DNA of 7,196 bases, from positions 1-7,196 of the forward strand of contig JAAHHL010000336.1 of NCBI GenBank assembly GCA_010672185.1, written 5' to 3'. The position numbers were made by a program, and so were the translations under genes. Below, one piece after another: positions 1 to 5,297 of this stretch. The notes beneath the pieces were generated by a model. It worked only from the letters and a program-made list of their open reading frames with translations, had not been told where the DNA came from and made no database searches. Source of the stretch: Caldora sp. SIO3E6 (GTDB lineage Bacteria > Cyanobacteriota > Cyanobacteriia > Cyanobacteriales > Coleofasciculaceae). Each line of letters starts with the position of its first letter. Within the stretch, counting starts at the first letter, position 1.

Positions 1-172
1 CCCCAAGGTTACCCGGGTTGATGCCAGGTTTTTGAGCTAAGAGATGCAATTTCTTGGGATTTTTTGACTTGCTGCATGATTGAAAGACGAATCTGGTATG
101 GCTTCCACACTTATTCAGCAGACCCTATATATGGAAATACTCCAAGGGTTAAGGAAAATTGTATTCTTCTTC

Positions 173-220
173 CTCAGCTCCTCAGCTCCTCAGCTCCTCA
201 GCTCCTCCGCTCCTCCGCTC
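173..220. repeat. Octamer tandem repeat, six copies
   Basis: Six head-to-tail 8-bp units: four copies of CTCAGCTC (173-204) followed by two copies of CTCCGCTC (205-220). The two unit types differ by one base, so the array probably grew by slippage after a point change. Short tandem repeats of 7 or 8 bp are frequent in spacers of filamentous cyanobacteria; no function can be assigned from the sequence. Confidence 0.9.
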
Positions 221-403
221 CCTTGACAGGAGATGAGGACAAAACGCTTAAAAAAACATGGTAGTAGAAAAATGTCCTGAAATGATGCTCAAGGGAGCGA
301 GAAAATAAGTAAAATAACGTGAGTCATACAAGGCGCTAATTGAGAAATGTATAAAGCTAGTGCATAAACAGCAACAATCTTCCCAATAGATCAATAGGAG
401 GAC

Positions 404-517
404 TCACAACTGCGTTTTCACGTCGGGTGCATCATCAACCAGTAACAGTCTTCCCAAGTTTAATGGGATGCTTTTTTCAGAGCATCTAGTTGGCTGACTT
501 CTTTCATTGAGCTCACG
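404..517 (-). pseudogene. Possible receiver-domain (REC) fragment
   Basis: On the minus strand a 37-codon open stretch between two in-frame stops (TAG at 518-520, TGA at 404-406) ends with the residues LGRLLLVDDAPDVKTQL. A hydrophobic run followed by a paired Asp-Asp is the hallmark of the first beta strand and acidic pocket of CheY-like receiver domains. If real, this is a stub: the phospho-acceptor Asp, the Lys and the remaining about 90 residues are absent. There is no clear start codon or ribosome site. A related shorter motif, LGRLLLFMH then stop, is read in another minus frame at about 360-386. The call rests on one short motif and could be chance. Confidence 0.3.
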
Positions 518-523
518 CTAAGA

Positions 524-537
524 GAAGGCAGAAGGCA
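524..537. repeat. Heptad repeat, two copies
   Basis: Two tandem copies of GAAGGCA, 125 bases before the small membrane-protein gene. The same heptad recurs on the other side of that gene at 1008-1049 and 1149-1160, in the same orientation, so the gene is bracketed by direct repeats. Confidence 0.75.
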
Positions 538-662
538 TCAGTCTGCTCAGGAGTTGAGTAGTAAAGTTCTTTTATTCAAAACTGAGTAGAAAGCACTCTT
601 CTCTTTAGCTAAGTTGTCACTGCTGAATATTGTTCCTCAACAACACGAAATAATTACGACAG

Positions 663-1001
663 ATGCATCACAAACAGATCAACCACATTATGAGTATAAC
701 GGCAACAATGGTTGCTGCGATCGCATTTTTTAGGGCTGGTGATTTAAGCCAATTGAGTTTAAATACCGAACTTCCTCTACAAAGGGCACAGGTAACAACC
801 CAACAACCAAGGCCAGAGGAATCCCCAAGTGAGCTGATTGCCATCTTTCTGGTCTTATCCCCGATTTTCTTGCTTCTATTTAATAAAAAGGAAGAAAAAA
901 AACCTTCAGAAGAAGAAAAACTGGGTAAGGCATTAACCGACTACCTTAAAGCGTTCAAAAAAGACATGACTGAAGGCAAAAAAGACGAAGCTAAAAACTA
1001 G
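663..1001 (+). CDS. Small membrane protein with charged tail
   Basis: I do not recognise this family. The 112-residue frame has an N-terminal hydrophobic stretch (about residues 10-23, beginning MSITATMVAAIAFF), a polar Gln/Pro-rich linker (about 38-55), one clear membrane segment (ELIAIFLVLSPIFLLLF, 57-73) and a strongly charged Lys/Glu tail (75-112). This suggests a small integral membrane protein with a charged cytosolic end; whether the first hydrophobic stretch is a signal sequence or a second membrane span is undecided. The start is uncertain: ATG at 663 gives the full frame, and ATG at 690 (Met10) would begin directly at the hydrophobic stretch. Neither has a convincing Shine-Dalgarno sequence. 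A HIP1 site (717-724) lies inside the frame. The gene stands alone, facing hisZ, with heptad repeats on both sides. Hydrophobic-then-charged organisation supports a real gene, but nothing shows its role. Confidence 0.6.
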   Translation: MHHKQINHIMSITATMVAAIAFFRAGDLSQLSLNTELPLQRAQVTTQQPRPEESPSELIAIFLVLSPIFLLLFNKKEEKKPSEEEKLGKALTDYLKAFKKDMTEGKKDEAKN

Positions 1002-1007
1002 TGCTTT

Positions 1008-1049
1008 GAAGGCAGGAGGTAGGAGGCAGAAGGCAGGAGGCAGAAGGCA
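1008..1049. repeat. Heptad tandem repeat, six copies
   Basis: Six consecutive 7-bp units: GAAGGCA, GGAGGTA, GGAGGCA, GAAGGCA, GGAGGCA, GAAGGCA, i.e. consensus GRAGGYA. It begins seven bases after the stop codon of the small membrane-protein gene. This is the short tandemly repeated repetitive (STRR) type of sequence known from heterocyst-forming cyanobacteria. The strand is all purine except one pyrimidine per unit, so a transcript from the upstream gene would carry many Shine-Dalgarno-like GGAGG motifs without a following start codon. Confidence 0.9.
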
Positions 1050-1056
1050 GTCCCGA

Positions 1057-1072
1057 TGAAAAAATTTTTTCA
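1057..1072. other. AT-rich 16-bp palindrome
   Basis: A perfect palindrome TGAAAAAATTTTTTCA lies 55 bases after the stop codon of the small membrane-protein gene. It could act as a weak transcript end for that gene or be a bent-DNA element. The hairpin would need to sacrifice central A-T pairs for a loop, so I do not call it a terminator. Confidence 0.35.
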
Positions 1073-1094
1073 CCACCATGCATGAAAATCCTTC

Positions 1095-1134
1095 TCTCCG
1101 CGTCTCCGCGTCTCCGCGTCTCCGCGTCTCCGCG
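1095..1134. repeat. Octamer tandem repeat, five copies
   Basis: Five exact copies of TCTCCGCG followed by a partial unit (TCTCT). It sits between two heptad blocks (1008-1049 and 1149-1160) in the convergent spacer between the small membrane gene and hisZ. Its period matches the array at 173-220, but the unit is different. Confidence 0.9.
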
Positions 1135-1148
1135 TCTCTTTCAAGTCA

Positions 1149-1160
1149 GAAGGCAGGAGG
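1149..1160. repeat. Heptad repeat fragment
   Basis: One full heptad (GAAGGCA) and five bases of a second (GGAGG), in the same orientation as the six-copy array 100 bases away. The octamer array separates the two, as if inserted into or expanded within an older heptad block. Confidence 0.7.
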
Positions 1161-1188
1161 AAAAAAAGTGTGGTAAACTCTCTACCCA
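1161..1188 (-). terminator. Candidate hisZ terminator (weak)
   Basis: Read on the minus strand downstream of hisZ, a short stem (GGTA/TACC, 1183-1186 with 1172-1175, 7-base loop) is followed after a few bases by seven consecutive T (1161-1167). The T-run is good but the four-pair stem is weak, so this is only a candidate for the 3' end of the J-protein/hisZ transcript. Confidence 0.3.
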
Positions 1189-1230
1189 ACCTACGGCTTT
1201 AACCTTGCCACGCCACTATACCCAGTCTCC

Positions 1231-2466
1231 TTAAATCACTGTTTCAATTGCAGGAGTACCATCGTCTTTAATCCAAGCAATATAAGTAATACGGCGACAA
1301 CGGGCATACTCTTTAATCTGAGCCGGTGAGCGTCCCCCTAAATCCATTTCTACCCGCACCAAATGCTCAGAATCTCTCAGCTTCTGAGAGTAACTAAAGG
1401 CAGCTGCTTCAGCTTGGGGTGTTTCTGGAACAACTAACCAGTCACTAGCTGCTGTCTCATGAGGTAGCTGGCTACTGGAGAGCAAAGTATAGTGTAGGTC
1501 TTCAAGATTCAGGCAAAAACCAATTCCTGGGTAAGTTTTTCCCTGAGGATGATACAACCCTAATAGTTGGTCATAGCGGCCTCCTTGTCCCAAAATTCGC
1601 TGATTGGGCTCAACATCGCTCACTACTTTAAAGACAATCCCAGTGTAGTAGTCAAAGGTTTGAACTAAGCTGAGATCTAGAATTAAGGGTAAAGGAGTAG
1701 CAGAGCTATGGTCAATCAATTCCACTAGGGATTTGAGGTTGTTAACAATTGTTTGCTCTGATGATGCTAAATCCAAATTAGCAACCTTTTGCAAAACATC
1801 AGCAGGGCATCCTCGAAGATCAAAAAGAAACAGCGCTCGCTCTCGCAATTCTGGGGAAAGAGGCAGATTTTCCAGTGCTACCCGATCCAAATGAGCGATC
1901 GCACCCCTAACTTTATCTTGTATTGGCTGAGGAAAAGGGGACAGCAGCAAGCGAGTCAACCCTGCTTCTCCCAAAACCAAATGCCACTTTGGTAAACCCA
2001 GTTGATTGAGACAATCTGCTAGTAGCAGGATAATTTCTGCATCTGCTAAAATTCCTCCAGTTCCTAGCAACTCCACCCCTGACTGGTAGAACTCTAATTG
2101 ACGCCCGTGATGACCAACATTTGGTCGGCGAAACACATTAGCATTGTAATAGAGTCTTTGGGGCAGGGAAAAGGTTGTCTCACTAGCACCGTCTGCGATG
2201 CGAGTAACCATTGCCCGCGCGATTGAAGCTGTGAGTTCTGGGCGTAGCCCTAATGTTCCCTCTTCAAACTCCTGCAACTGGATAACTGTCGAACGCTCGA
2301 TCGCTCCCCCTGCCATAAGAGTATCCAACCATTCTAGGGTGGATGTCATAATCCGATGATATCCCCAACGGTGAAATACTTGTTGCAGGTGGTCTGCAAT
2401 CCAGCGTTTTTGGGTAACTTTGAGGGGCAGTAAATCCCTTGCCCCTGCTGGTGGTTGATGAACCAT
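1231..2466 (-). CDS. hisZ: ATP phosphoribosyltransferase regulatory subunit HisZ
   Basis: HisZ is a histidyl-tRNA synthetase paralogue that lost aminoacylation and forms a complex with the short form of HisG, activating ATP phosphoribosyltransferase and mediating histidine feedback. The 411-residue frame keeps class II synthetase landmarks: an N-terminal DLLP (11-14), motif-2-like RPELTASIAR (75-84), RRPNVGHHGRQLEFYQSGVE (113-132), FDYYTGIVFKV (271-281), the glycine loop GQGGRYDQLL (293-302) and PGIGFCLNLEDL (313-324). A shortened domain follows (about 343-411) where a true HisRS has its anticodon-binding domain. The start fits a TAATG overlap with the stop of the upstream J-protein gene, implying translational coupling, with hisZ second in the operon. 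It should occur with a catalytic short HisG elsewhere in the genome. Length is normal for cyanobacterial HisZ. The alternative, an active HisRS, is less likely because the HisRS-specific LVRGLDYY-type segment is altered (VQTFDYY). Confidence 0.93.
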   Translation of the reverse strand: MVHQPPAGARDLLPLKVTQKRWIADHLQQVFHRWGYHRIMTSTLEWLDTLMAGGAIERSTVIQLQEFEEGTLGLRPELTASIARAMVTRIADGASETTFSLPQRLYYNANVFRRPNVGHHGRQLEFYQSGVELLGTGGILADAEIILLLADCLNQLGLPKWHLVLGEAGLTRLLLSPFPQPIQDKVRGAIAHLDRVALENLPLSPELRERALFLFDLRGCPADVLQKVANLDLASSEQTIVNNLKSLVELIDHSSATPLPLILDLSLVQTFDYYTGIVFKVVSDVEPNQRILGQGGRYDQLLGLYHPQGKTYPGIGFCLNLEDLHYTLLSSSQLPHETAASDWLVVPETPQAEAAAFSYSQKLRDSEHLVRVEMDLGGRSPAQIKEYARCRRITYIAWIKDDGTPAIETVI

Positions 2467-3422
2467 TATTTTTTCTTACCGCCAAACCTACCAAATAAAC
2501 CACCACCAGATTTACCTTGATTCCCTGATGATTTGCCAGAGCCGCTAGAAGTCGTTGGCTTAGCACCACCGCTTTTAGCCGCCATGTATTCTATGTACTT
2601 TTTCCCCTTCAAAGCTTTTTCATCCTTAGGATTGAGCTGCAAAGCCTTATTAAAGTGAACCTTAGCCATTGCTGTCTGCTTTTGCTTCAAATAAGCCTCT
2701 CCCAGTAAGCTATGGCAGCCACTGTTTTTTTGGTCTAACTTGAGGGCATCTCGCAGCTCTAAAATTGCTTTGGCAAAATTGTTCTTGACTATATATCCTT
2801 CAGCACGACGGATATAAGCCGCAACTCTTTTTTCCAGGAGCTTCTGAGGATCAGGACCCGCCTCTGTTTGAATAAGGGTATCTTCTCCAGTTGAAGGTGC
2901 CTCTGCACGAGGCTTACCTCCTCCCACAGGTGGTGGATTTATAATCTTACCGTCTTTCAGCATCAGGTAAACTAAATTAAGTTCACTGATTTCGGCAATT
3001 TTTCCTAAGGCTTCTTTAACAGATGCATATTGCTTGGATGCCAAGTTTTGTAGTGAGCTCTTGTAAGCGCTTTCTAAACCTGCACCTGCTCTGGCTAGTT
3101 GTTTCGCCGCGTCACTGGCTATAGAAACTTTATTTTTTTCTCCAGCCAAGCGCTTACCCATGAGTTTCAGGCTAATGGCATAATCGCGATTGTCTTTAGA
3201 CAGTTGCTCATAAGCAGGATTAACTAGCTTCGATAACAGCTCATTTGCCTGTTTTTTCTCAGCTGCGCTTTCTGCTTTACAACTGTCTGGGTGCAAATTA
3301 CGAGCAATTTTCAGATACCTTTTGCGGACTGATTTAGTATCCGCATCTACAGGAATTCCTAAAATTGCGTGGTGGTCAGTAAAATCATACTTAAAGAGTC
3401 CTCGTCCAATTTCAAAAGGCAT
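2466..3422 (-). CDS. J-domain and TPR protein (class C J-protein)
   Basis: Probable Hsp70 (DnaK) co-chaperone. The 318-residue protein opens with a J domain (about 15-80): the sequence DHHAILGIPVDADTKSVRKR is followed by helix II and an intact HPD tripeptide at 44-46, which stimulates DnaK ATPase. There is no Gly/Phe region or zinc-finger domain, so it is a class C J-protein and not DnaJ itself. A helical, Ala/Lys-rich middle (about 85-150) leads to a Pro/Gly-rich linker (162-190) and two or so TPR-like helix pairs (about 198-268, including FAKAILELRDALKLD and AKVHFNKALQLNPKD). It ends with a Ser/Gly low-complexity tail finishing in GGLFGRFGGKKK. The start is the only ATG upstream of the J domain, although no clear Shine-Dalgarno precedes it. 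The stop overlaps the hisZ start by one base. The TPRs suggest a specific client or docking partner; its identity is not visible. Confidence 0.85.
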   Translation of the reverse strand: MPFEIGRGLFKYDFTDHHAILGIPVDADTKSVRKRYLKIARNLHPDSCKAESAAEKKQANELLSKLVNPAYEQLSKDNRDYAISLKLMGKRLAGEKNKVSIASDAAKQLARAGAGLESAYKSSLQNLASKQYASVKEALGKIAEISELNLVYLMLKDGKIINPPPVGGGKPRAEAPSTGEDTLIQTEAGPDPQKLLEKRVAAYIRRAEGYIVKNNFAKAILELRDALKLDQKNSGCHSLLGEAYLKQKQTAMAKVHFNKALQLNPKDEKALKGKKYIEYMAAKSGGAKPTTSSGSGKSSGNQGKSGGGLFGRFGGKKK

Positions 3423-3461
3423 AGGGCACTGTGTGATCTCCGTGCAGAAAGAATTGTCTCT

Positions 3462-3495
3462 AGTATGTCTTATATTTTGATATAACTGGTATACT
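3462..3495 (-). promoter_or_regulatory. Nested inverted repeat before the J-protein gene
   Basis: An AT-rich inverted repeat with arms TTATAT/ATATAA (3470-3475 and 3480-3485, 4-base spacer) is surrounded by a second pair AGTAT/ATACT (3462-3466 and 3491-3495) with almost the same centre. It lies 40-75 bases before the start codon of the J-protein gene and contains -10-like hexamers on the minus strand (for example TATAAG), so it may be the operon promoter with an overlapping operator. The start site cannot be fixed by eye. Confidence 0.35.
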
Positions 3496-3539
3496 TTAAG
3501 ACCTTTGCTGGGGACTCAGGATTTTCTGAATTAGGAGAG

Positions 3540-3575
3540 AACGAATCCCACTCCTTCCTAAGAGTGAGATTCGTT
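3540..3575 (-). terminator. Hairpin at the 3' end of chlP
   Basis: A 14-pair stem (3540-3553 with 3562-3575) encloses an 8-base loop, 24 bases after the chlP stop codon. On the plus strand one position is a C-A mismatch; on the minus-strand RNA the same position is a G-U pair, so the stem is fully paired only in the chlP transcript. There is no T-run behind it on the minus strand, which is common for cyanobacterial 3' ends. It may terminate transcription, protect the chlP mRNA end, or limit read-through into the J-protein/hisZ operon. Confidence 0.65.
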
Positions 3576-3598
3576 TGTCCCTATTAGGATTATCTCCA

Positions 3599-4822
3599 CT
3601 AAGGAGCTAAAGCACTACCCCGCAGTAAGCTACCAACAGTTTTGGCAGTAATCTTCATTTGAATCAGAGGATTAGCTGGTACAACTGTTTTATAGAGATA
3701 GCTGTCGAAGGTGAGCTTCTGAACATCTTTATCAGCACACATTTCGACAAAGGCTTCACGGGTAGCGTCGGTGCGATAGAAGACCCTTTGCAAAATATCC
3801 AGTACTTTATAGGTCATGCCGTACTTTTTATCCCAACGCTTCAGGTAAAGCTTCAGATCATCTTCTGTGGGAATGCGAGTACCACCGTTGGAGGTTTCCA
3901 CAATGGTTTCGGCGCACATTCTAGCTGATTTAGCAGCAAAGTAGATTCCTTCACCAGAAGACTTAGTAACTGTACCAGCAGCATCTCCTACTAGAGCTAC
4001 TCTACCCCGAACTCGGCGTGGTCTGGGATGTTCTGGAATGGGATGAGCTTCCACTTTGATGATTTTGCCCCCTACCAGCTTACTCGCAGCACGGGCACGA
4101 ATACCGGCTTGTAGCTGTTTGATTTTGGCTTGGTTCACCTTCATTGTGCCAGTACCAACAGCAACGTGGTCATATTTAGGGAATACCCAAGCGTAGAAGT
4201 CTGGGGAAACATCATCACCAACATACATTTCCGCCAAGTCTTCGTAATAGTTCATCATCGAACCTGGTAGACTAATCCGCTCTTGGAAAGCGATCGCATA
4301 ATTGTAATCACCAGCATCAATTGCTTTGGCAACCCGGGAATTGGCTCCATCTGCTCCAATTACTAGGTCTACCTTCAGAGTTTTTTGTATTCCATTCAAA
4401 CTACCGTTGGAATGGTCGGCATAGTGAAGGGTATAGGGTTCGGTGTTACTAGTGGGAATCTCTAGCTTGTGGACTGTGCCGTTAATTAGGTTAGCTCCTA
4501 ACTCAGCGGCGCGGTTACGCATAAAGCCGTCTAGTACCTCACGGCGGCACATGCCAATATATTCATCTTCATTGATCAGATTGATATCAACCTCGACATT
4601 AGAGGGTGAGATCATCTTCATTTTTCTTACCCGCCGATCAATAATTTCTGGCGGTAGTTCAAACTCACTTACCATGCACAGCGGAATAGCACCACCGCAG
4701 GGTTTAGCATTATCCAGCTTGCGCTCAAATAGGTAAGTTTCGATTCCAGCTTTTGCTAAAACCTCGGCAGCAGAGGAACCTGCCGGTCCTGAACCAACAA
4801 CTGCAACCCTTAGTGCTGGCAT
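3599..4822 (-). CDS. chlP: Geranylgeranyl reductase ChlP
   Basis: FAD-dependent, NADPH-using reductase that saturates three double bases of the geranylgeranyl chain, as free diphosphate or attached to chlorophyllide, giving the phytyl tail of chlorophyll a and the phytyl-PP used for tocopherol and phylloquinone. The 407-residue protein has an N-terminal FAD fold (VAVVGSGPAGSSAAEVLAKA, 7-26), then PCGGAIPLCM (41-50), the mid-domain DLVIGADGANSRVAKA (152-167) and the second FAD motif RVALVGDAAGTVTKSSGEGI (274-293). Length and motifs match ChlP from cyanobacteria and plants. An in-frame ATG lies 22 codons upstream (4888), but those residues are not FAD-fold sequence. The ATG at 4822 has a good GGGAG five bases before it and puts the FAD motif at the usual distance, so it is preferred. 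The gene is monocistronic as far as visible: a hairpin follows it and a repeat-rich spacer precedes it. No damage is seen. Confidence 0.95.
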   Translation of the reverse strand: MPALRVAVVGSGPAGSSAAEVLAKAGIETYLFERKLDNAKPCGGAIPLCMVSEFELPPEIIDRRVRKMKMISPSNVEVDINLINEDEYIGMCRREVLDGFMRNRAAELGANLINGTVHKLEIPTSNTEPYTLHYADHSNGSLNGIQKTLKVDLVIGADGANSRVAKAIDAGDYNYAIAFQERISLPGSMMNYYEDLAEMYVGDDVSPDFYAWVFPKYDHVAVGTGTMKVNQAKIKQLQAGIRARAASKLVGGKIIKVEAHPIPEHPRPRRVRGRVALVGDAAGTVTKSSGEGIYFAAKSARMCAETIVETSNGGTRIPTEDDLKLYLKRWDKKYGMTYKVLDILQRVFYRTDATREAFVEMCADKDVQKLTFDSYLYKTVVPANPLIQMKITAKTVGSLLRGSALAP

Positions 4823-4827
4823 GTTTT

Positions 4828-4832
4828 CTCCC
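4828..4832 (-). promoter_or_regulatory. chlP ribosome binding site
   Basis: GGGAG on the minus strand followed by AAAAC and then ATG (4822). It decides between the two in-frame starts of chlP; the upstream ATG at 4888 has no comparable site. Confidence 0.7.
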
Positions 4833-5013
4833 AATCTTTTTAGAGCTACGCAGTGAATCGTATCATTACCTTTGGCGGATCTCAGCAATATATGGCAATA
4901 TCGGGCTAAGTTGAAATACAGCTTAACAACTTGGCGTAACAGAACTTCATAATCACTGCTGTAGGCGATCGCTTTTTTGGGAATGGGAATGGGTGAAAAA
5001 TGCTAGATGTACC

Positions 5014-5033
5014 AGACGCGCCATGGCGCGTCT
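5014..5033. repeat. 20-bp GC-rich palindrome
   Basis: AGACGCGCCATGGCGCGTCT is a perfect palindrome centred on CCATGG, followed by CTAC. From memory, palindromes of this shape (with flanks close to GTAGAG/CTCTAC) are dispersed in many copies in filamentous cyanobacterial genomes; here the left flank (TACC) no longer matches the right. It could be a miniature mobile repeat or a transcript-end hairpin. Confidence 0.75.
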
Positions 5034-5048
5034 CTACAAAAAATGTAG

Positions 5049-5076
5049 GTTGGGTTTCGCGATCGCGAAACCCAAC
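5049..5076. repeat. 28-bp palindrome with HIP1 core
   Basis: A perfect palindrome with 14-base arms, from GTTGGG at 5049 to CCCAAC at 5076, whose centre is the HIP1 octamer GCGATCGC (5059-5066). The outer flanks AATG and CATT extend the pairing if a two- to three-base bulge is allowed. It lies 15 bases from the 20-bp palindrome, so the two may form one composite dispersed element. In RNA it would fold into a very stable hairpin on either strand. Confidence 0.8.
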
Positions 5077-5156
5077 ATTCAGTATAAGGAAATGATATCT
5101 GTTTAGGCGGACATGATATTACACCAAATTCGGTGGAGGACAAGGGTATTCGTTTG

Positions 5157-5182
5157 CCCCCTAAATCCCCCAATTCTGGGGG
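5157..5182. repeat. C-rich repeat with hairpin
   Basis: CCCCC occurs twice ten bases apart (5157-5161, 5167-5171). The second copy pairs with GGGGG at 5178-5182 as CCCCCA/TGGGGG around the loop ATTC. The pattern CCCCCTAAATCCCCC followed by a G-run is, from memory, a recurrent cyanobacterial intergenic repeat. It lies about 50 bases from the broken end of the toxin remnant. Confidence 0.6.
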
Positions 5183-5234
5183 ACGCATGAATTATTTTTT
5201 ACGTACTCTGAGAAAGGGTTTTCCTTGAGAAAAA

Positions 5235-5297
5235 TCACAAATTTTTATTCCTTAAGCTGGCAATGGCTTCTGGTTTAAACTCAAGTTTGTAGTCCAT
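5235..5297 (-). pseudogene. Truncated RelE/ParE-like toxin
   Basis: The ATG overlaps the antitoxin stop codon by one base (TAATG), the arrangement usual for coupled type II toxin-antitoxin pairs. The frame reads MDYKLEFKPEAIASLRNKNL and then stops. The first 15 or so residues have the pattern of RelE/ParE-superfamily toxins (a short beta strand, then F-P-A helix: xYxLEFxPEAhxxL), but that family needs about 85-100 residues and none of the rest is found in any frame before the repeat cluster at 5014-5182. I read this as a toxin stump cut by insertion or deletion near 5240-5250. The 20-residue length makes the family call an inference, strengthened by position and overlap. Confidence 0.6.

Larger units (their letters stand above)
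1..662. other. Spacer without an intact gene
   Basis: I find no convincing intact gene in this stretch. It contains an octamer tandem array (173-220), a possible decayed receiver-domain fragment on the minus strand (404-517), two heptad repeat units (524-537) and a 6-bp stem with an 8-base T-rich loop (467-472 paired with 481-486). An imperfect direct repeat of about 27-31 bases links 360-386 and 427-457, both ending in TCTTCCCAA. A plus-strand open frame at 64-264 runs through the octamer array, giving a Ser/Leu/Pro-rich translation typical of a repeat and not of a protein. The left edge may belong to a neighbouring feature outside the window. Confidence 0.6.
4823..5234. other. Repeat-rich spacer upstream of chlP
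   Basis: No gene is seen. The half near chlP (4823-5002) must hold its promoter and 5' leader; I could not fix -35/-10 boxes. It contains a HIP1 site (4965-4972) and three partial copies of GGGAAT (4979-4993). The other half (5014-5182) contains two perfect palindromes and a C-rich hairpin, listed separately. It runs directly into the broken end of the toxin remnant. The 61-codon minus-strand frame here (5003-5188) is translated repeat sequence. Confidence 0.6.

Noticed and set aside
9..110. 33-codon minus-strand frame starting with GTG (VWKPYQIRLSIMQQV...)
   Set aside because: Too short and unrecognised. It may be a remnant of something beyond the left edge, but nothing supports a call.
64..264. 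66-codon plus-strand open frame
   Set aside because: A third of it is translated octamer repeat; there is no ribosome site and no recognisable protein pattern.
173..1160. CRISPR array
   Set aside because: The repeats are 7-8 bp head-to-tail units with no spacers between them.
2264..2569. 101-codon minus-strand frame overlapping hisZ and the J-protein gene
   Set aside because: It is a shadow in another frame across the junction of two well-supported genes.
3659..4736. Plus-strand open frames (3659-3928 and 4443-4736) within chlP
   Set aside because: They are antisense to the conserved chlP coding sequence and show no protein-like motifs.
4823..4888. Upstream extension of chlP by 22 codons
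   Set aside because: The residues do not fit the FAD fold, and the good ribosome site lies downstream, in front of the ATG at 4822.
5003..5188. 61-codon minus-strand open frame
   Set aside because: It consists of the translated palindromes and the C-rich repeat, with stop-free sequence arising from repeat composition.
5235..5260. Continuation of the toxin in another frame (reading GIKICDFSQGKPFLRVRKK)
   Set aside because: About 19 residues without the expected RelE/ParE core; the resemblance is too weak to claim a simple frameshift.
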